From contig NC_090451.1 of the NCBI RefSeq assembly GCF_031143425.1, forward strand, positions 666,066,508 through 666,130,507: 64,000 bases of DNA, read 5' to 3'. Below are positions 13,021 through 23,762 of the stretch, piece by piece. Below the pieces are notes generated by a model that worked only from the letters and a program-made list of their open reading frames with translations, had not been told where the DNA came from and did no database searches. The DNA comes from Pleurodeles waltl (lineage: Eukaryota > Chordata > Amphibia > Caudata > Salamandridae). A program made the translations under genes and the position numbers. Numbering within the stretch: position 1 is the stretch's first letter; every line of letters starts with the position of its first letter.

Positions 13021-13220
13021 GGCTACCTTTGCGAATTTGCCGCGGTTAACCCTAACGAGGCTGCCCGTCGGAGCAGCGGGTAATGAGGCGCCCGCCCGGG
13101 TGCAGCAGCTCCACCGCATCTACCGCGCCCGCGCCCCGGCGCGCGCCGCCTCGCGACCCTGCGCGGAACGTTCCGTCGCACCTCCTGATTGGTTTCCGCG
13201 GCGCGCGCGGGTGCCCAGGA
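13021..13220. promoter_or_regulatory. CpG-rich island, possible promoter
   Basis: This stretch is dense in CpG (GCGCGC, CCGCGG, CGCGCC runs), while almost all surrounding sequence is CpG-poor. It contains an inverted CCAAT box (GATTGG, 13187-13192) and GC-box-like CCCGCCC. Vertebrate CpG islands usually mark promoters. No first exon, TATA box or coding frame can be assigned, so transcript direction is unknown. GC-rich transposons elsewhere in this window also produce CpG clusters, but here I saw no inverted ends or target duplication. Confidence 0.4.
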
Positions 13221-13480
13221 TTTGCCTGATGGAATGAGGTTTCTCCCAGGTTGGTTCTATTAAATGGAACGCACTTAAATGACCTGGAGTGTTTTACATA
13301 CCTGCCGGCATTATTTTGTTGGAGAGGATTTTTTTCCCCAACTCTTTTTACCGGGTTCACAACATAGTAAGTGTTCACATTCATTAGACAAAGCGTTTCA
13401 TCCATGGCTCTACCCAACTCCCGCCCACACCACAACATAAGCGTGTTAGGAACATTGATTCTTAAATCAAGTATGCATAC

Positions 13481-13821
13481 CAGTGCTTAATTTGTAAATA
13501 AGAAGGTGCCGGTGCTCAAAGCCCACCTCTTAAACACGCGGCTCCTGCAATTAAATGTGGGAACACGTAATACTGAGGTGGCGTAATCCTGAAGCCATCT
13601 CGGGCCTCTTTAATCCATTTACAGCCTCTCCCAGCCCCTTCAGCTCAGCCTGCAGCTTTCTACTTTCTCCCTTTGTGACGCTTTTTCTCTTTCCGCTTCC
13701 TCCGTCTTTCCCATGTGTCTTTTGCTCGCAGCAAATGCTTGGGGCAGAAGAATAAGCGCCGGCCCTCAAAAATAAGGGCCGGTGCTCAGCACCGGAAACA
13801 ACAAGCACAAATTAAGCACTG
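13481..13821 (+). mobile_element. hAT-type MITE, 341 bp (copy 1)
   Basis: The ends are the inverted repeats CAGTGCTTAATTTGT and ACAAATTAAGCACTG. A perfect 8-bp duplication ATGCATAC flanks it (13473-13480, 13822-13829). There is no transposase. A sibling of nearly the same sequence and orientation lies at 15017-15352. The perfect duplications point to fairly recent insertion. Confidence 0.93.
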
Positions 13822-13829
13822 ATGCATAC

Positions 13830-15008
13830 AGTATAGGCTGTCAAGGCTCGTCAGTCCTGTTACCTTCATTTTGGGGTCTGGTATCACCGGGCTCCCCACC
13901 CCGAGGGCAGTTTATCATATATCTCATGCTAATACCTTAGTATCACCGAGCATTCCCAAACGGTGTGAAAGAAAGTTCCCACCCCCCCTTGCATCTCAGA
14001 CAGTGTGGGTCCAGGCCACTCTTCATTCTACTCAGTCGTGATGGCCTATAGTGCACCCGGTGTAGGTATTAGAGTTGAATCAGTCTCCCTTCATGGAGAC
14101 AGCCAGGGCTCTGGGGGCCATTCACGATTCTGCCCAGCCCTTCTCCTCCAAACTGCCCATATTGCCCTCCCATAGCTCCCTTAATGCTATCATGGCATCT
14201 GGGGTGTTGTTTACTAGCAAATTGAATATCGTCTAAATCCCTTTCCCACTTACGAGGGCCATCGTAACAAAAGCCTCGAGGGGGTTACAACCCGGGACGG
14301 CCCATAGAGTGCCACGATTCTGTTCAAGGGCGTGTCATATTTGGAGGTAATGCTAGCACTGTGATCTGTGCATTTCAAGTGTGTGTTTGAGGTAATGGAA
14401 TGTACACATGCAGTTGCCCTCCCAGATGTTGCTGAGATTTGAAATTCCTATAATGACCCATGCCTGAAAGCGCTTCAGTGTCACACTCCCTCCACTGACT
14501 TCTATTGAAGCAGAGACTATTTCAGGCAGAAGCCAGCCAAATAAGGACTTTTTTGTTTCAAAAAATTGCAAGGCTCCCGCCTGAATTGGGTCGGTTGGCA
14601 TGTATGAGCTCTTTACGAGTTGTGATAGTTCACCAGAGCGACAATTCTGGTTGAAATACCCCAAGGTGCAACTACAAGTGTGTCTAGGCCTGGATTTATT
14701 GTGGCTGAAAACTCTGAGCCTGTAATGTTTCACCCAGAGCCAGACACAAAATGCTGCGGGAGCAGCAGCATTGTCCAGTCCCTGCTCATACCCTGCAGTG
14801 GTCCCAACTGTTGGTAACAGTTAATGCTCCAATTCAACCCTTGCCCCCACACCTCAACTGGCGCTCCTGCTGACACTCTCTGCTCAGGAAAATGGAAATG
14901 CACAAGAAAAATGCCCGCTGAAACACCTGACAACTCCGGGTCTCAGCAGTTATCCCTTATTTCATGAAAAATCTTGTAATGGCAGGTCTATGGTGCAGAG
15001 ACAACAGC
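13830..15008. other. No gene seen
   Basis: Anonymous spacer between two sibling hAT MITEs. Minus-strand frames at 14353-14733 (126 codons) and 14730-14933 show no recognisable domain. Confidence 0.45.
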
Positions 15009-15016
15009 TGGTAATT

Positions 15017-15352
15017 CAGTGCTTAATTTGTAAATAAAAACATGCCGGTGCCCAAAGCCCTCCTCTTAAACACGCAACTGCTGCAATTAAATTTGCGAGC
15101 ACGGAGTACTGAGGAAGCGTAATCCTGAAGCCTTTTCTGGCCTCTTTAATCCATTTAGAGTCAATCCCTGCCCCTTCAGCTCACTCTTGCAGCTTTCTCC
15201 CTTTGTGACGCTTTTTCGTTTTTCTCTTCCTCCGTCTTTCCGTATGTGTCTTTTGCTTGCAGCAAATGCTTGAAGCAGAAGACTAAGCGCCGGCCCTCAA
15301 AAATAAGTGCCGGTGCTCAGCACCGGAAACAACAAGCACAAATTAAGCACTG
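15017..15352 (+). mobile_element. hAT-type MITE, 336 bp (copy 2)
   Basis: It starts CAGTGCTTAATTTGTAAATA and ends with the inverse ACAAATTAAGCACTG. A perfect 8-bp duplication TGGTAATT flanks it (15009-15016, 15353-15360). It aligns with the element at 13481-13821 over its whole length with scattered substitutions and small indels. The different duplications show two independent insertions rather than a local duplication. Confidence 0.93.
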
Positions 15353-15360
15353 TGGTAATT

Positions 15361-16586
15361 TATATTGGAGCATCTTGTAACCCCACTACCAAAGTCCGGA
15401 CAGCACCCAGTAAGGGCAGAAGGCTTTACATTTAGGAAGGAACAAAAACTTGAGTTCACCAAAAAGGGTTATTTGGTGAAAGCTCTCATTCTGAGGCCAG
15501 TGACTCGGCAAGGATACATTGAATTGTAAAGCAAGGAACGTGAGCCCTTATACCACCACCCATCTGGCTTGAGTAGCAAAAGAAAAATATAATTGGGTGC
15601 ATAGGGCCGCTCACCCACTTGGCCCATGGTCACTATGCATGTGGCACTAATGTGAATTATGCTATCTGAGGATATTGTAGCAGCCACCTAAAACAGTCCA
15701 TTGTCTACTTGACCTAGGAGAGCCCCAAAAACTACAAATAATTTCGAGGGCACTGCAGACTTTGTCTCCCCCGCCCAGTTAACACTCGCCATCTCTTGTG
15801 ACAGTAGACAGTATTGCGCAAGCCCACTTGGTGTCTATGATGGTTGTATCTCATTTTCTTCTGTGAACAAGCCAGCAGCTCCTATCAAATGAAAGCCACT
15901 GCCATGCTTTTAGTGTGCAATTTGATGTCCTCTTTACTCCTACAAAAGACCATCAAACTGATCAGAGTGAGCCTTGTTTTGCAGTAGGCAAGCCTGAGGA
16001 TATTGTAGTGCCTCCAGAAATACAAATCTGAGTGTGGCGCTATACGTGGGCCAGGGCCTGCCAGGACTGAGGCCTGCATAGAAAACATATTGACTGTGAA
16101 AGAAGGACCTGAGTGAGTCACTATTTGTGCCCTTCAACTTTTGAAGGAAATAAAATAACTTTGTGTCTCAAGGGAAGTGCAACTTTGCTGTTGGAATTGG
16201 TCACATTTTATCACGAACATATTTTGGTAAAGCCAGGGTTAGATGTAAACATACTGGACCACATATATTGGTGGATGTGGTGCTGAGGCTCACATTTCGT
16301 TGTTGAAGGCACTCACTACGTGGCTGCTTCTAGGCACTCCTAACCCTTTAGGAGAAGGGAGAAATGGAGACTGTGGGACCTTTTCACTGGGTCCTGCGAT
16401 TTTAGACAGATACAGGACACCATCTGTGGTGGATACCGATGTTAACCATTACATGTTCTAGGGTCCAATATACTATTTCATTTCAATTAATTAAGCAAGC
16501 TATCCACGTTGCATACAGAACTCTCCACAGGTATTGAGAAAAATAAAGTCTAGCCACCGCTTACTTTTAAATTTAACTTTAAGAAT
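15361..16586. other. No gene seen
   Basis: Anonymous sequence with no recognisable repeat ends or coding content. Confidence 0.45.
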
Positions 16587-16589
16587 TGT

Positions 16590-17506
16590 GGCCCATATTT
16601 ATACTTTTTGACGCAAAACTGCGCTAACGCAGTTTAGCGCCAAAAAAATTAGCCCTGGCTAACGCCATTCTGAAGCGCCATGCAGGCGCCGTATTTATTG
16701 AATGGCGTTAGCCGGCGTTAGCCGACCGGCGCTGCCTGGTGTGCGTGAAAAAAAACCACGTACACCAGGCAGCGCCGGCGTAGGGAAAAATGGCGTTTGG
16801 GCGTCTAAAAATGGGGCAAGTCAGGCTGAGGCAAAAAAATCTTCTTACCCCGATTTGCGCCATTTTTTTACGACGCCCATCCCCCCTTTGAAATGACTCC
16901 TGTCTTAGCAAAGACAGGAGTCATGCCCCCTTGCCCAATGGCCATGCCCAGGGGACTTCTGTCCCCTGGGCATGGTCATTGGGCATAGTGGCATGTAGGG
17001 GGGCACAAATCAGGCCCCCCTATGCCACAATTTTTTTTAAAAAAAAATACTTACCTGGACTTACCTTAATGTCCCTGGGGTGGGTCCCTCCATCCTTGGG
17101 TGTCCTCCTGGGGTGGGCAAGGGTGGCAGGGGGTGTCCCTGGGGGCAGGGGAGGGCACCTCTGGGCTCATTCTGAGCCCACAGGTCCCTTAACGCCTGCC
17201 CTGACCCAGGCGCTAAAATCCGGCGCAAATGCGGGTTTTTTAGACCCGCCCACTCCCGGGCCTCATTTTTGCCCAGGAGTATAAATCCGACGCAATAGCA
17301 TCGGAGTCATTTTTTAAGACGGGAACGCCTACCTTGCATATCATTAACGCAAGGAAGGTGTTCACGCAAAAAAATGACGCTAATTCCAGGAACTTTGGCG
17401 CTAGACGCGTCTAACGCCAAAGTATAAATATGGAGTTAGTTTTGCGTCGAATTTGCGTCGAAAAAAACGACGCAAATTCGGCGCAAACGGAGTATAAATA
17501 TGCCCC
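16590..17506 (+). mobile_element. Foldback MITE, Harbinger-like, 917 bp (copy 1)
   Basis: 15-bp inverted ends GGCCCATATTTATAC and GTATAAATATGCCCC, flanked by the 3-bp duplication TGT (16587-16589, 17507-17509). The interior is a run of hairpins: near 16618-16640, about 16728-16778 (GGCGCTGCCTGGTG and its inverse), 16892-16924 (ATGACTCCTGTCTT and inverse), 16940-16981 (CATGCCCAGGGGAC and inverse) and 16990-17028. A 3-bp duplication with GG-starting ends fits PIF/Harbinger MITEs, although classic Harbinger targets are TWA. There is no transposase. A sibling lies inverted at 22850-23762. Confidence 0.9.
17049..17067 (-). promoter_or_regulatory. Tandem 5' splice-site-like motifs inside MITE
   Basis: The minus strand reads AAGGTAAGTCCAGGTAAGT, two strong GTAAGT donor motifs ten bases apart. 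The same pair is kept in the sibling MITE at 23297-23316. Matches of this strength could act as cryptic donors if transcribed. Splicing is not shown. Confidence 0.5.
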
Positions 17507-17509
17507 TGT

Positions 17510-18720
17510 ATCTTTTTGGCCAAGGAAAATGATGCCATAGATTAGGTTGCCTTATGATTTAATCTTTTTTCCTGCTAAATGCGTAAGGAAACTTACTTTT
17601 CCGCGCTCCTGTTTTTTCTATACGACTCCTCCCAATATTGCCGATTCTATGCCTTTATCTGGCTCCAAAGTCTTGTTTTAAAGTCACTGTGGGTATTGCA
17701 GCATTTATCAGAAATAGTGAAGTGGTTACTTAGATGCTCTTTCAACCACATCTTCCCAAGTCTTACTCGCACCATGTTACCCGCAGGACGAGCCATCGTT
17801 TCAATACACCCACATATTTTCTTCAATCTTATTTGTAACACGCACTAATTTATTTGTCCATGAACACTTCTGTGATCTCTACAGTTTTACCTTTTTTTTT
17901 TAATTTCTATTTAGTAACAGAAATGTCTCCTAATATTTCCTGATGCGCCTTATACGTTCCAGTATTTAATTGGTTGCTAGTTCCATTATTAGTAAAATTA
18001 GTGACACTTCCCGCTCACATGTCTCTGCAAAGGTCAGCTTAGTTTCCTCAAGTTTATTTTCAGACCAGATGGCAATGCTGAAGTACTCACTTTCCTCTAA
18101 CGTTCTTTGAACATTTTCATCCGAATGTGCAATATTAAACAGAATGACCTCCAAGTACAGCAACAGAATCCGCAGCTGAACTGTTATAATTTTAATCTTA
18201 ATAACAAGGGAAGATGGGATAACCACTTGCATTTCACAGTCTTGCGAATATTTTTTTCCTGCTAATCATCAGGAATGGGTTAGTGTGTTATAGTGTCCCT
18301 TTTTAGCATACCTTGTACAAAATCCAATTTATCTAGAGCGTGGGAGATGAAACAGCAGGTCAAAGAAATCATTGTTTTTTCACCTTGTATTTTACCAGCT
18401 GCCTATGGCAACATCATTGTTCTAGTACATTTTATTAGTACAATCATTCAGCACAAATAAAATGCTGCGCTCCCTGCAGTGATAAGTGCCATTTGGGGAG
18501 GCTGTATAATTTGTGACATTAAAAGTTGCAGCTTCATTGCAGTTGTACCACCGGGGTGTCTCAATATCCATGTTTAGTGGTGGTAATAGGTTATAATGAA
18601 GACTCAAACAGACAAAAGGCCTCTGCTTATTGTGACAACCCATACAAACACAGACATGTAGAAATGATGTGTAAAAGTGATAGCACATTAAACCCAGACC
18701 CTTTTGCTTTGCCGTGGCCT
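17510..18720. other. No gene seen
   Basis: AT-rich anonymous sequence. A minus-strand frame (18772-18422) has a superficially Ig-like NYTASPNGTYHC stretch but no supporting context (see rejected items). Confidence 0.4.
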
Positions 18721-18721
18721 G

Positions 18722-18955
18722 GTAATGATGGTGGTGGTGTGGTATTGGTAGTCGCGCAGGTGTAGGGAGCATTGGTATTGGTGGTCATGCCATTGGTGTT
18801 ACTTGTGGTATTGTTGCTGCGGAATTAGCGGTGTGTAGAATTAGCAGAGGTCATGTTTGTGGTAGTATTGTCTGTGCTATTGGTGATTGTGTGGAATTGA
18901 CGGTGGAATTATGTTGGTTGTGGTACTGGTGTTGTTGCACTGTTTTTGATGGGAG
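18722..18955 (+). repeat. Degenerate GGT/GTT-rich simple repeat
   Basis: Strongly strand-biased G+T sequence built from GGTGGT, GGTATTGGT and GTTGTT words. It looks like an old trinucleotide microsatellite with substitutions. Confidence 0.55.
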
Positions 18956-19103
18956 TACATTATTAGTGGTGTGATAAGCAAACAAAAAATAGTATGTAGT
19001 GTTGGGGTCAGGCTTGCATTCAAGTCATGATTAAAACATTCTAAAAATGCCTGCTGCATTGAAAAAGGATTATTTTCTGCATAAAGTAAGCGCATGAGAC
19101 AAA

Positions 19104-19273
19104 GGGCCTGATTACAACCTTGGCGGATGGGACACTCTGCCACAAACGTGACGGATATCCCATCTGCCGTATTACAAGTTCCATTATATCCTATGGAACT
19201 TGTAAAACGGCGAGTAGGATAGCATTCACATTTGTGACGGAGTATCCCATCCGCAAAGGTTGTTATCGAGCCC
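19104..19273. mobile_element. Foldback MITE, 170 bp
   Basis: The outer ends are GGGCCTGATTACAACCTT and its diverged inverse AAGGTTGTTATCGAGCCC, and pairing continues inward (GCGGATGGGA with TCCCATCCGC). A 3-bp duplication AAA flanks it (19101-19103, 19274-19276). A central inverted pair is ACAAGTTCCAT / ATGGAACTTGT. It is non-autonomous and Harbinger-like by end sequence and duplication length. Confidence 0.85.
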
Positions 19274-19276
19274 AAA

Positions 19277-20550
19277 GACTTGAATGTAACAAAAGTGTCA
19301 TCTAAGAGTGTACTTTTTAGATGTCAAATAGTCCTGCATGCATTACTAGCCAATCACACCATTAGAAGTGAAAAGATACACCAAACAGCCAATGGGCTGA
19401 CAGGAAGAGATCATTGCTCCACTGGGCTTATCAAGGGTGTGATTGGCGATTGAGTGAAACAGGCTGGTACGGATAAGCCATTGTGTGAGGGGCTTGACTC
19501 AAAGACCGCTCTATATATATTTTGTGCTGTAGGTCTATGGATAAAAGAGGAGGTCTAAATACACCATTGTGTGAAGAGATGACCCAAAGCCCACTCTGTG
19601 TAGTTTATGGTATAGGTCTTGCAGACACCTCCACTGTCAACCAAGAACTATTACTAGCACATCGATTTGGTTAACTAAAAACAATGGCTACCGGTGTAAG
19701 ATTGTATATTTGATCACTTTTCATAGTTAAGTGAACGTATATTTTTACAGTTAGCATGAAAAAATGCAAAACCAGTCTGCTACTGATGGATGTGTCTCTA
19801 TAGTCGACTCTTCCACTTAGATCTGTCTTACTCACGTACTAGCTTAATCATGTACTTGTGGTCCAGTGGAGACTACTATTTGTACATGAAGTTATTAGAA
19901 AACCATAAAAACCCTGTTGACGTCTGGAAATATGTTCTACCGATAGATCTTTAGGGTACGGCGAGGCTTGCCTTGTAAGATAAGTTGACATACAATACAT
20001 ATAAAGGGAAGTCATTTACATAGGTGGTTTACAAGTTCCTTCTCCCCCTTCCACCTGGACCTAAGTTGAACACTTCTGCTTTAGAGCTCTAATAGTTCAG
20101 GACTAAGAAAGCAAATCACCTACCCGAATTATCATCATAATACCAGGCTAGTTTGTTCTTGTGCTCATAAATGCCTAATGGTTGTGCTGCTTTCTCAACT
20201 TTTTTCCTGCCTCTCTTGCTTTGGGCGTGCAGGTTTCGGTTAACAGGTTTTCATTTGTAGTTGTGTAGATCTGTAGTTCTTTTAACTACATCTAAGTTTG
20301 ATTGTCCATCTCTGGATATCTTGTCCATGCTGGCTACAACTGACAAATGCTCATTTTATAAACATTTCAACTACTTCCCATACATGGTGGATATACTTAA
20401 AATAGGAGTACATATCATTTCCAAGTACTTGGCTTTTTGTAGAAGTGTTGCTTCCCCCAACACCCCCATCTTCTGGATCAGGGGCAGTCAACCTCCAAGT
20501 TTGTCTTCAAAGTCTTGGACTCATCGTTTAGATTTCAAGCTGGTAGCAAT
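19277..20550. other. No gene seen
   Basis: Anonymous AT-rich sequence with no recognisable features. Confidence 0.45.
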
Positions 20551-20555
20551 AAGCG

Positions 20556-20650
20556 GAGCTGGAAGGATGGCTCAGTATACTCGCTACTGCTACGATCTCT
20601 GTGCAGCATGCACGTCTCAAGTTCTAATCTCCGTAGAACGAAGGATAAAA
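20556..20650 (+). repeat. tRNA-derived SINE
   Basis: GGATGGCTCAGTATACTCGC (A-box region, from about 20565) is followed some 50 bases later by AAGTTCTAATCTC (B box, near 20619). The order and spacing are those of a tRNA-like pol III promoter. The B box is degraded, so this is unlikely to be an active gene. Confidence 0.45.
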
Positions 20651-20765
20651 CCACACTTTTCAATATTCAAATAAGCTCAGAAGTAGCAAGTGTTATTTAA
20701 AAGCAAATTATAATTATTAGGTAGAGCCCTACTTTTCCATTTTGTAAATGATTTGACTTCTAGTA

Positions 20766-21175
20766 TAGAGGTCTCCAAACTGTTCTGTAATAAGAGCTAT
20801 TTATGTTCAATGAGTCATCCAGAGCTACTTATATTATTAGAGCTGAAATCGTGACGACACCAGACAAGATTACATTCATGCCCATCTTCTGCAAGATTAC
20901 CAGCGGCGCCAACCTCTGTGCACCAAGGAATATTGTATGAACGATGCTTTGTCAATTTGGGATGTCTTTACAGGCATAACAGCAATGCCCTTAACACCAA
21001 GGTGATATTGGTAATAAGTCTTCACAGTGCACATGATTTATCACTCAAATATCAGCTATGAATATATTTTGGAAATTCAGACATTTTTTTCCAACCATCA
21101 GCTTATGAGTTTTGAACATACACACGTTTGTGTTGAGTACACATGCTTCAATTTTAATGAACAAGCTACTTACCT
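20766..21175. mobile_element. Left part of a split hAT MITE
   Basis: Starts with TAGAGGTCTCCAAAC (a diverged hAT end) followed by AAGAGCTATTTATG and AGAGCTACTTAT words. Matching AGAGCTACTTATAGG and GAGAGCTGCTCG words occur on the far side of the DIRS element, at 27753-27803. The outer flanks read TTCTAGTA (20758-20765) and TTATAGTA (27818-27825), 7 of 8 identical. I infer one hAT MITE split by the later DIRS insertion. Confidence 0.55.
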
Positions 21176-21189
21176 TCGTTAATGATCTT

Positions 21190-21395
21190 GTAGAGACATA
21201 ATCTAGTTGCAGATTCCTTACCTTAATATTTCCGCAGGCGTCACACTGGATCCAGAGATTTTTCTTCTAGCAGTGCCCTTGCGTGCCATCAGGTGGTGTT
21301 GGTCTACTCCACTCCCGTTGGCGTCGTAGTCAATGTGATGTCATCGCAGTCATACATAAGCGCCAACCCGGCGTACTGACGTCAGTTTCTTTTTA
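21190..21395 (+). repeat. DIRS inverted terminal repeat (3' side)
   Basis: Its reverse complement aligns along its length with 27487-27708. Shared words include TGGCGCTTATGTATGACTGC, TGGATCCAGT, GCAAGGG and AAGGTA at the outer edge. Divergence between the arms looks substantial, implying an old insertion. Confidence 0.85.
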
Positions 21396-21584
21396 CAACT
21401 TTTCATACAAGTAGCGCAGAGCCATAAACAACACTGAAATTGGTGTGCCTGAGCTAAGGGCCTGAAAGGGGAATCCCTGTCCCTAGAAATCAGTTGGCAA
21501 GCTGGGAGGATGGGTGAGTCAGTAAGTATTCTGCAGCTAGAATATGTCGCTACCAGATAAATCATTACCAAAAGTAACTTGTTC

Positions 21585-21630
21585 ATCTAATAGAGACTTC
21601 TAGTTGCAGGTTCCTTACCTTAGACTAGAT
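21585..21630 (+). repeat. DIRS internal complementary region
   Basis: TAGAGACTTCTAGTTGCAGG followed by TTCCTTACCTTA repeats the outer edge of the adjacent terminal repeat (about 21193-21224). Its GAGACTTCTA matches the inverse of the far terminus (AGAAGTCTC near 27691-27700). DIRS elements use such a region to template circular joining of both ends. Confidence 0.75.
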
Positions 21631-21672
21631 ACCCAAGCAATACCATCCTCGGTGGTGGGCTGTGAACCAAAA

Positions 21673-22849
21673 TCATACTAAAAAGTCCTGCAGGACCGAA
21701 CAACCAAAGTAGCCGTCTCTGCGGACCTGACTGTACAGGCTGTAATGTTTTGTGAACGTATGCAGGGATGCCCATGTTGCTGCCTGGCAGATGTCCAGGA
21801 CAGGAACTCCGCGTGCTAACGCTGTGGTAGTAGCAGTTGCTCTGGTGGAGTAAGCGTGCAAGCCCTCAGGGGTTGCTTCTTTGCCAAAGTGTAGCACATT
21901 TTGATGCAGAGCAATACCCATAATGAGATGGTACGCTTCTGCACCGCTTTCCCTTTCTTTGCACCCACATATTCAACAAAGAGTTAATCGTCCACCCAGA
22001 AATTTTTAGTACGATTGAGGTAGAATGCCAATGCTCTTTTTGGATCCAGACGGTGGAGTCTCTCCTCTGCATGAGAGGGATGTGGGGGGAGCGTAAAAAG
22101 TAGGCAAAGTGATAGATTGGCCTATGTGAAAAGGCTCAACAAACTTAGAAAGGAAGGCGGCCCTTGTACGAAGCACCACTTTTATCAGGAATGACAGACA
22201 AAAATGGTGGCTTGGAAGAAAGAGCTTGAAGCTCACTCACTCTGCGAGCAGAGGTGATGGCAATAAGAAAAGACGTTTTGATTATTAGGAGCCACAAGGG
22301 ACAATTATGAATTGGCTCAAAAGGGGCACACATAAGGTAAGTTAGGACTAGCCTCAAGTCCCACTGGGCCATAATGAACGGGGTCGGAGGTAACAAATGG
22401 GCGAGTCCCTTAAGGAACCTTCCAACAATAGGAGATTTGAATAAGGAAGGTTGGTCTGGCAATCTAAGAATGGCGGAGATGGCCGATAGGTAACCTTTAA
22501 CGGTGTCTAAGGCAGAGCCTGCTGGGGCAAAGAAAGGTGAACAAGAGAGCCTCTGAGAGAGGTGCAGAAAGGGGATCAACAGACTTGTTGTTACACCACA
22601 ACACAAATGTATGCCAATGACAGGTGTGTACCATTTTGGTGGAGGGACGCCTGGCTGCAAGATAACATGACAGATTTCAGGCGCAAGATCGAAAGCTGTC
22701 AACTGCCTCCACTCAATCTCCACGCATGAAGGCGAAGAATGGACAGGTTCAGGTGGAGAACCGTCCCCTGCTGCGGCAACAGAAGATCCTCCCGTAGGGA
22801 CAGTGTGATCCGAGGATCCGTAGCCATGCTCAGTATCTCTGGATACTTC
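21673..22849 (-). pseudogene. DIRS tyrosine recombinase (broken)
   Basis: Upstream segment 22902-22699 (inside the element downstream of the MITE) reads PRITLSLREDLLLPQQG, a conserved pre-recombinase stretch. The core at 22723-22145 holds TVKGYLSAISAI, PPTPFIMAQWDLRLVL and ITSARRVSELQAL, with the first catalytic Arg. The C-terminal part at 21921-21673 holds STRATATTTALARGVPVLDICQAATW and TFTKHY, with the nucleophile Tyr. The two parts lie in different frames. The usual H-x-x-R box reads Y-S-T-R here: the codon at 21850-21852 encodes Tyr in place of His. The enzyme would integrate circular DNA. This copy cannot. Confidence 0.85.
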
Positions 22850-23762
22850 GGGCCATATTTATACTCCGTTTGCGTCGGATTTGCGTCTTTTTTTTTACGC
22901 AAATTCGACGCAAAACTAACTCCATATTTATACTCTGGCGTTAGACACGTCTAGCGCCAAAGTCCATGGAGTTTGCGTCACTTTTTAGCGTGGACCCCTA
23001 CTTTGCGTTAATGATATGCAAGGTAGGCGTTCCCGTCTAAAAAAGGGACTCCGAGGCATGTGCGCCGTATTTACACTCCCGGGAAAAAATGACGCCCGGG
23101 AGTGGGCGGGTCAAAAAAAATGACGTCCAGCCGCTTTTGCGTCGTTTTTTAGCGCCTGGTCAGGGCAGGCGTTAAGGGACCTGTGGGCTCGGAAGGAGCC
23201 CAGAGGTGCCCTCCCATGCCCCCAGGGACCCCCCCTGTCACCCTTGCCCACCCCAGGAGGACGCCTAAGGATGGAGGGACCCATCCCAGGGAACATAAGG
23301 TAAGTTCAGGTAAGTAATTTTTTGTTTTTTGTTTTTGTGGCATAGGGGGGCCTGATTTGTACCCCCCTACATACCACTATGCCCAATGACCATGCCCAGG
23401 GGACAGAAGTCCCCTGGGCATGGCCATTGGGCAAGGGGGCATGACTCCTGTCTTTGCTAAGACAGGAGTCATTTTAATGGGGGTTGGGAGTCAAAAAGAA
23501 TGGCGTAAATCGGGTTGAGGCGAAAATTTTGCCTCAGCCTGACTTGCCCCATTTTTTGGCGCCCAAGCTCCATATTCCCCTACGCCGGCGCTGCCTGGTG
23601 TACGTCATTTTTTTTCACGCACACCAGGCAGCTCCGCCGGCTAACGCCGGCTAACGTCATTGAATAAATACGCCGCCCGTATGGCACTTCAGAATGGCGT
23701 TAGATTTTTTGACGCACAACTGCGTTGGCGCAGTTGTGCGTCGAAAAGTATAAATATGGCCC
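22850..23762 (-). mobile_element. Foldback MITE, Harbinger-like, 913 bp (copy 2), nested in DIRS
   Basis: 15-bp inverted ends GGGCCATATTTATAC and GTATAAATATGGCCC with the 3-bp duplication TTC (22847-22849, 23763-23765). Its reverse complement aligns end to end with 16590-17506, including the TGACTCCTGTCTT and CATGCCCAGGGGAC hairpins. It lies between the RNase H and recombinase segments of the DIRS element and so inserted after it. Confidence 0.93.
23297..23316 (+). promoter_or_regulatory. Tandem 5' splice-site-like motifs inside MITE
   Basis: AAGGTAAGTTCAGGTAAGTA holds two GTAAGT donor motifs ten bases apart. It corresponds to 17049-17067 in the sibling copy, so the pair belongs to the family rather than to one copy. 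Confidence 0.5.

Noticed and set aside
18422..18772. Minus-strand frame with an Ig-like NYTASPNGTYHC stretch
   Set aside because: Only a short accidental resemblance. No paired Cys/Trp spacing, no signal peptide and no splice sites fit an Ig exon. The upstream half is translated simple repeat.
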